From Poindextera sp035295705 (GTDB taxonomy: Bacteria > Pseudomonadota > Alphaproteobacteria > Caulobacterales > Caulobacteraceae), in the NCBI GenBank assembly GCA_035295705.1, contig DATGIN010000008.1, positions 1-18,155 on the forward strand: a DNA stretch of 18,155 bases, in the 5' to 3' direction. Below the pieces are notes generated by a model. That model did not search any database. It worked only from the letters and a program-made list of their open reading frames with translations, and was not told the origin of the DNA. This document shows, one piece after another, positions 14,597-18,155 of this stretch. Each line of letters opens with the position of its first letter. The stretch's first letter is position 1. The position numbers and the translations under genes are program-made.

Positions 14597-15315
14597 CCGG
14601 GCAGCGCCCCGAACGTCTCGTCGAAAAGGTCGCGCATGGCGGCCCACGAACGGCGGTCGGTGGGCGCGTGGTAGGCGAAGTTCGGAAAGCCCAGCGCATC
14701 GATATCGCGGTCGGAGAAGCTGTGGCCGGCGCCGCCGTACGTGATGAACTGCCAGTCGGCGCGCGCATCCTTCATCAGCGTGGCGAAGCGTTCGCGCGAC
14801 TCGGGCGGAATGAGGGGATCATCGACGCCCGCGCAGACCATGACCTTGGCGTGAACGAGGCGCTGGTCCCGTTCCGGGAGCCAGTCGCTGAGGCCGGGAT
14901 GGAAGGAGACGACGCAGCGGAGCTCCGGGCATGTCCGCGCCATTTCCAGCACCGTCCATCCGCCGAAACAGAACCCGATCGCCGCCAGGCGCTGCAGGTC
15001 GATGTTCCCCTCGACCTTAAGGATGTCCAGTCCAGCGCGCGCACGCCTGTTCAACAGAGCGGGGTCCTTGGTGAAAAGGTCGATCAGCTCGTTGATGCGA
15101 GCCCGCTCGGTTGGGCGCTCGCCGTAGAGGTCGAGGGCAAACGCCACATAGCCGAGCTCCGCGAGCATGATCGCACGCTCGCGCGAGTGGGTCGTCAGAC
15201 CGTTGCCCTGGTGCACGACAACGACGCCTGGCGCTGGTTCGGCTCCCGATCCGTCGGCAAGAAAGCCCTCGAGTCGGACGCCGTGGTCCTCGTACTCGAC
15301 TTCGCGCGTGCGCAT
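14593..15315 (-). CDS. Dienelactone hydrolase family protein
   Basis: Cytoplasmic alpha/beta hydrolase of 240 residues with a cysteine nucleophile. The triad is Cys116 in IGFCFGGWTVLEMA, Asp165 or Asp166 in CAGVDDPLIPPE, and His198 in YGGAGHSFSD. The first strand reads APGVVVVHQGNGLTTHSRER, and YGERPTERARI follows. True dienelactone hydrolases act in chlorocatechol breakdown, but most genomic members are of unknown substrate, and no catechol pathway gene is nearby. The start at 15315 has GGGAGG 7 bases upstream. It is the last gene of a leftward run after DUF2905 (14-base gap), and it overlaps the convergent TfoX-domain gene by CTAG. Confidence 0.87.
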   Translation of the reverse strand: MRTREVEYEDHGVRLEGFLADGSGAEPAPGVVVVHQGNGLTTHSRERAIMLAELGYVAFALDLYGERPTERARINELIDLFTKDPALLNRRARAGLDILKVEGNIDLQRLAAIGFCFGGWTVLEMARTCPELRCVVSFHPGLSDWLPERDQRLVHAKVMVCAGVDDPLIPPESRERFATLMKDARADWQFITYGGAGHSFSDRDIDALGFPNFAYHAPTDRRSWAAMRDLFDETFGALPG

Positions 15316-15329
15316 CGTGGGGCCTCCCG

Positions 15330-15536
15330 TTATCTGCGGAGGACCCAGAATAGCAGCGTAACGACGATGCTCGCGATGAGGCAGGTGACGATCGGCGCAT
15401 AGAAGGTGACGCCGCCGCGTCGGATCAGGATGTCGCCGGGCAGCCGCCCCAGCCCCAGCCGCGCGAGGAAGGGCCAGAGCAGCCCGGCCGCGAGGATCGC
15501 GGCCCCGACGACGATGAGCAGGCGCTGAAGGTTCAC
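15330..15536 (-). CDS. DUF2905 small membrane protein
   Basis: Product of 68 residues with two hydrophobic helices: LLIVVGAAILAAGLLWPFLA (about 6-25) and APIVTCLIASIVVTLLFWVL (about 47-66). They are separated by the short family signature LGRLPGDILIRRGG, which is diagnostic of DUF2905. The start is a GTG at 15536, with only a weak GAGGG about 14 bases upstream; no ATG is available in frame, and later starts would remove the first helix. It lies 22 bases after the SRPBCC gene and 14 bases before the hydrolase gene, so it is probably co-transcribed. Function unknown. Confidence 0.85.
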   Translation of the reverse strand: MNLQRLLIVVGAAILAAGLLWPFLARLGLGRLPGDILIRRGGVTFYAPIVTCLIASIVVTLLFWVLRR

Positions 15537-15558
15537 GCCGCCAGAGATAAGCCCTCGC

Positions 15559-16005
15559 TCAGGCCGCCTCCAGCGCCTGGCCCGTCTCGATCAGGCTCTT
15601 CAGGCTGGCGAGGATGCTCGGCCAGCCGCTCGACACGCCTTCGATGAACTTCGACGGCGGCGCGACGCCGATCACGTGCGTCAGGGTCAGCTTGGTCACG
15701 CGCCCGTTGACCGGCTCGAGCTCGAAGGTCGCGACGGACTCGCCTTCGGCCTTCATCTCCTCGTTGACCTGGTGCCGCCAGGTGACGGAGAGCCGCGTGG
15801 GGCGCTCGCAGGCGAGCACCTTGCCGCTGTCCCACACTTTGCCGTCGCCGCCGACGATCGCGTAGTCGTCGCCGACCTTCCAGCCGCTCCGCTGGCTGTA
15901 ACCGCCCCAGAACGCTTTGTTCTGCTCGGGATCGGTCAGCGCCTCGAAAATGCGCTCGGGCGTGGCGCGAATGTAGGTCACGTAGAGGAAGCGGCTCTCA
16001 GCCAT
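15559..16005 (-). CDS. SRPBCC/AHSA1-domain protein
   Basis: Hydrophobic-cavity helix-grip protein of 148 residues. Typical landmarks are the first strand SRFLYVTYIRATPERIFEAL, TDPEQNKAFWGGYSQ, a central beta-sheet (TRLSVTWRHQVNEEM), KLTLTHVIGV, and the C-terminal helix GWPSILASLKSLIETGQALE. Members encoded beside an ArsR regulator are common in alphaproteobacteria and are presumed ligand-binding or stress proteins, with no proven chemistry. The start is the ATG at 16005 with AAGGAG 9 bases upstream; this start lies 8 bases inside the end of the regulator gene, so the pair is translationally coupled. Confidence 0.88.
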   Translation of the reverse strand: MAESRFLYVTYIRATPERIFEALTDPEQNKAFWGGYSQRSGWKVGDDYAIVGGDGKVWDSGKVLACERPTRLSVTWRHQVNEEMKAEGESVATFELEPVNGRVTKLTLTHVIGVAPPSKFIEGVSSGWPSILASLKSLIETGQALEAA

Positions 16006-16324
16006 CGCTCTCTTCTCCTTCCAGGTTGTGCTTGAGGTCAGCGAGCGCCTCAAGGCGCACGCGATCGAACCTGCCGATCCAGCGATCGGCGATCTCGTGG
16101 ATGGGCACGGCGTTCAGGTAGTGCAGCTTCTCGCGCCCGCGCTTTTCGGTGGCGATGAGGTTGGCGGCTTGGAGGATCGCAAGGTGCTTGGTCACCGCCT
16201 GCCGGGTCATCCCCCTCCCCTCGCAGAGCGCATTCAGCGTCTGCCCGCCGCGCAGCCGCAGGTCGTCCAGCAGCTGCCGCCGAAGCGGATCCGCCAAGGC
16301 CTTGAAGACCGCGTCCATGCTCAT
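15998..16324 (-). CDS. ArsR-family winged-helix transcriptional regulator
   Basis: Product of 108 residues. The winged-helix domain covers nearly the whole protein: FKALADPLRRQLLDDLRLRG, recognition helix MTRQAVTKHLAILQAANLIA, and wing KRGREKLHYLNAVPIHEIAD. No metal-binding ELCVCDL-type cysteine motif is present (the only Cys is in NALCEGRG), so it belongs with the SRPBCC-linked ArsR group rather than with arsenic sensors. The start is the ATG at 16324 or the second ATG at 16318. No ribosome site precedes them, and a good promoter ends 7 bases upstream. It overlaps the SRPBCC gene by 8 bases and is divergent from the P450 gene (122-base gap), which it could also control. Confidence 0.9.
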   Translation of the reverse strand: MSMDAVFKALADPLRRQLLDDLRLRGGQTLNALCEGRGMTRQAVTKHLAILQAANLIATEKRGREKLHYLNAVPIHEIADRWIGRFDRVRLEALADLKHNLEGEESDG

Positions 16325-16331
16325 GCGGCGT

Positions 16332-16360
16332 AATATGCAACCTTATAGTTGCTTTTTCAA
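16332..16360 (-). promoter_or_regulatory. arsR promoter with an inverted repeat in its spacer (probable autoregulatory operator)
   Basis: On the minus strand, TTGAAA (16360-16355), a 17-base spacer and CATATT (16337-16332) form a promoter. Inside the spacer and touching the -10 box is the inverted repeat GCAAC-6-GTTGC (16337-16352). This AT-rich island stands out in a GC-rich region. A repressor bound here would block RNA polymerase. Transcription would start about at 16325, directly at the ATG. Confidence 0.6.
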
Positions 16361-16446
16361 GCGTGACCTTGCGGCGCCCCGCAAATTCGCTTGGCGGCTA
16401 AGGCGGCCGCGGCGATGCTGGCTCTGCCGCTTCGGGGAGACGATCG

Positions 16447-17724
16447 ATGGCCGACACCGGAATGACGCTGGCCGAGGAGGCGCGGGCGAGGGCCTATGCG
16501 ACGCCGCTCGAGGACTTTCAGGTGCACGCCATCGAGCACTTCACCTCCGACACCCTGTGGCCGTGGTTCGAGCGCCTGCGCAAGGAGGACCCCGTCCACT
16601 ACACGGCTGAGAGCGAGCACGGCCCTTACTGGTCGATCACCAAGTACGCCGACATCGTCGCCTGCGAGAGCGACGTGGCGCGCCTCTCCTCCTCGCAGAA
16701 GTACGGCGGCATCACCCTGTTCGAGCCGCCGGAAGGCAGCGATCCGGCCCAGCGCTCTGAAGAACGGGCGAACTTCATCGCTCTCGACCCGCCCCGCCAT
16801 GACGCTCAGCGCAAGGTCGTCGCGCCGCTCTTCTCCACCCCATCGCTCGCAGAACTCGAGCCGCTGATCCGCGAGCGCGCCGCTAAGATCCTCGACGAAC
16901 TACCCGTGGGCGAGACGTTCGACTTCGTCGACCGCGTCGCCATCGAGCTCACCAGCCAGATGCTGGCCACGCTGTTCGACTTCCCGTTCGAGCAACGGCG
17001 GCTCTTGCCGCAATTCTCCGACATGCTGCTTTCCGGGCCCCCGAAGGACCCCGACGACGCACAGCGCCGCGAGGCGCAGGCGTTCGCGACGCTCAGCAGC
17101 TTCATTCCGCTGTGGGACGCGCGGCGCGGCAGCGACAAGCGCAACGACCTGATCTCGCTGCTGGCGAACGATCCGGCGACCGACGGGGGCAACAACCCCC
17201 AGAACTACATGAGCAACATCATCCTGCTGATCGTCGCCGGCTCCGACACCACCCGCCACTCGATCACCGGCGGCCTCATCGCGCTGAACCAGCACCCGGC
17301 CGAATACGCCAAGCTTCGCGCCAACCCTTCGCTGCTCGAAAGCGCCATCCCCGAGATCATCCGCTGGCAGAGCCCCGTCGCCTACATGCGCCGCACGGCG
17401 CTTGAAGACCTCGACATCGGCGGCAAGACGGTCCGAAAGGGCGAGAAGATCGCCATGTGGTACGTCTCCGGCAATCGCGACGAGACCGCCATCGAGCGGC
17501 CGAACGAGTTCATCATCGACCGCGCCCGGCCGCGCCAGCACGCCGCCTTCGGCTTCGGCATCCATCGGTGCCTCGGCCAGCGCCTGGCCGAGATGCAGCT
17601 CAGGGTCGTCTGGGAAGAGATGCTGCGGCGTTTCCCGGTGATCGAGGTGGTCGGCGAGCCCACGCGGCTCACGTCCAGCTTCGTCAAGGGCTACACCGCC
17701 CTACCCGTCCGCATCCCCGCCTGA
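16447..17724 (+). CDS. Cytochrome P450, CYP153 family (alkane/fatty-acid terminal hydroxylase type)
   Basis: Soluble bacterial P450 of 425 residues. The heme-binding loop is FGFGIHRCLG with Cys375, the ExxR motif is Glu303-Arg306 in PEIIRWQSP, and the I-helix oxygen-activation motif is AGSDTT (264-269). The remainder follows CYP153 closely: DPVHYTAESEHGPYWSITKY, LDPPRHDAQRKVVAP, MRRTALEDLDIGGK, MWYVSGNRDE, FIIDRARPRQH and the C-terminal SFVKGYTALPVRI. CYP153 enzymes hydroxylate the ends of medium-chain alkanes and related compounds using a ferredoxin and ferredoxin reductase; neither partner is encoded in this window. CYP153 I-helices that I recall read GGNDTT, so Ser266 in place of Asn is a difference. 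A GGGGAG ribosome site precedes the ATG. The ArsR gene is divergent and rpoD convergent (34-base gap). Confidence 0.9.
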   Translation: MADTGMTLAEEARARAYATPLEDFQVHAIEHFTSDTLWPWFERLRKEDPVHYTAESEHGPYWSITKYADIVACESDVARLSSSQKYGGITLFEPPEGSDPAQRSEERANFIALDPPRHDAQRKVVAPLFSTPSLAELEPLIRERAAKILDELPVGETFDFVDRVAIELTSQMLATLFDFPFEQRRLLPQFSDMLLSGPPKDPDDAQRREAQAFATLSSFIPLWDARRGSDKRNDLISLLANDPATDGGNNPQNYMSNIILLIVAGSDTTRHSITGGLIALNQHPAEYAKLRANPSLLESAIPEIIRWQSPVAYMRRTALEDLDIGGKTVRKGEKIAMWYVSGNRDETAIERPNEFIIDRARPRQHAAFGFGIHRCLGQRLAEMQLRVVWEEMLRRFPVIEVVGEPTRLTSSFVKGYTALPVRIPA

Positions 17725-17758
17725 GGCCTCGACGACCGCCCCAGACGGCCGAGCGCGG

Positions 17759-18155
<397 letters not shown>

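Noticed and set aside
14245..15402. Plus-strand open frame of 385 codons across the TfoX and dienelactone hydrolase genes
   Set aside because: It overlaps two well-supported genes in other frames and carries no recognisable motif.

Overview
The window is GC-rich bacterial chromosome with tightly packed genes on both strands. The right edge carries the C-terminal part of a housekeeping sigma factor (RpoD). Its sequence, the CYP153-type P450, the SIMPL, DUF2905 and GFA genes, and promoter-like sequences close to the Caulobacter housekeeping consensus suggest an alphaproteobacterium, probably Caulobacteraceae (Caulobacter or Phenylobacterium-like). That assignment is inference. No insertion sequence, phage gene, CRISPR array or rRNA was seen, so this looks like core or slowly shuffled chromosome rather than a mobile island.

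Left part (1-5700): the N-terminal 439 residues of a FATP-type fatty acyl-CoA synthetase run leftward off the window. Divergent from it is a translationally coupled methionine pair: O-acetylhomoserine sulfhydrylase (metY, with a TTG start) and a MetA-type homoserine O-acyltransferase with an unusual donor-site residue. A GDT1-family cation exporter lies convergent to them. A glutaredoxin-type arsenate reductase and an alpha/beta hydrolase follow on the plus strand.

Middle part (5700-11100): a small exported protein, then a NiCoT nickel/cobalt transporter preceded by a 240-base hairpin-rich leader. The 3' end of the transporter gene runs antisense through a CAU-anticodon tRNA gene. Next come a periplasmic SIMPL protein, a lipoprotein with a class D beta-lactamase fold that has lost its catalytic residues, an AlkD-type DNA glycosylase and a TPR protein.

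Right part (11100-18155): a 2OG-Fe(II) oxygenase with an apparently leaderless promoter, a YbhB/PEBP-family gene broken by one extra C, a class C beta-lactamase-like serine hydrolase, a GFA-family zinc protein, a TfoX N-domain protein, and a four-gene leftward run (ArsR regulator, SRPBCC protein, DUF2905 membrane protein, dienelactone hydrolase). Divergent from the ArsR gene is a CYP153-family P450, followed by convergent rpoD.

Functional groupings visible in the sequence are limited: metY-metA (methionine synthesis) and arsR-SRPBCC (a common regulator/effector pair) are clear units. Most other genes look like single-gene units, and the strand alternates often. Three of the six convergent protein-gene pairs overlap by exactly the palindrome CTAG, in which both stop codons are read. 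I did not find a clear new multi-gene system. The best leads are the catalytically dead beta-lactamase-like lipoprotein, the structured leader of the nickel transporter, and the MetA variant.
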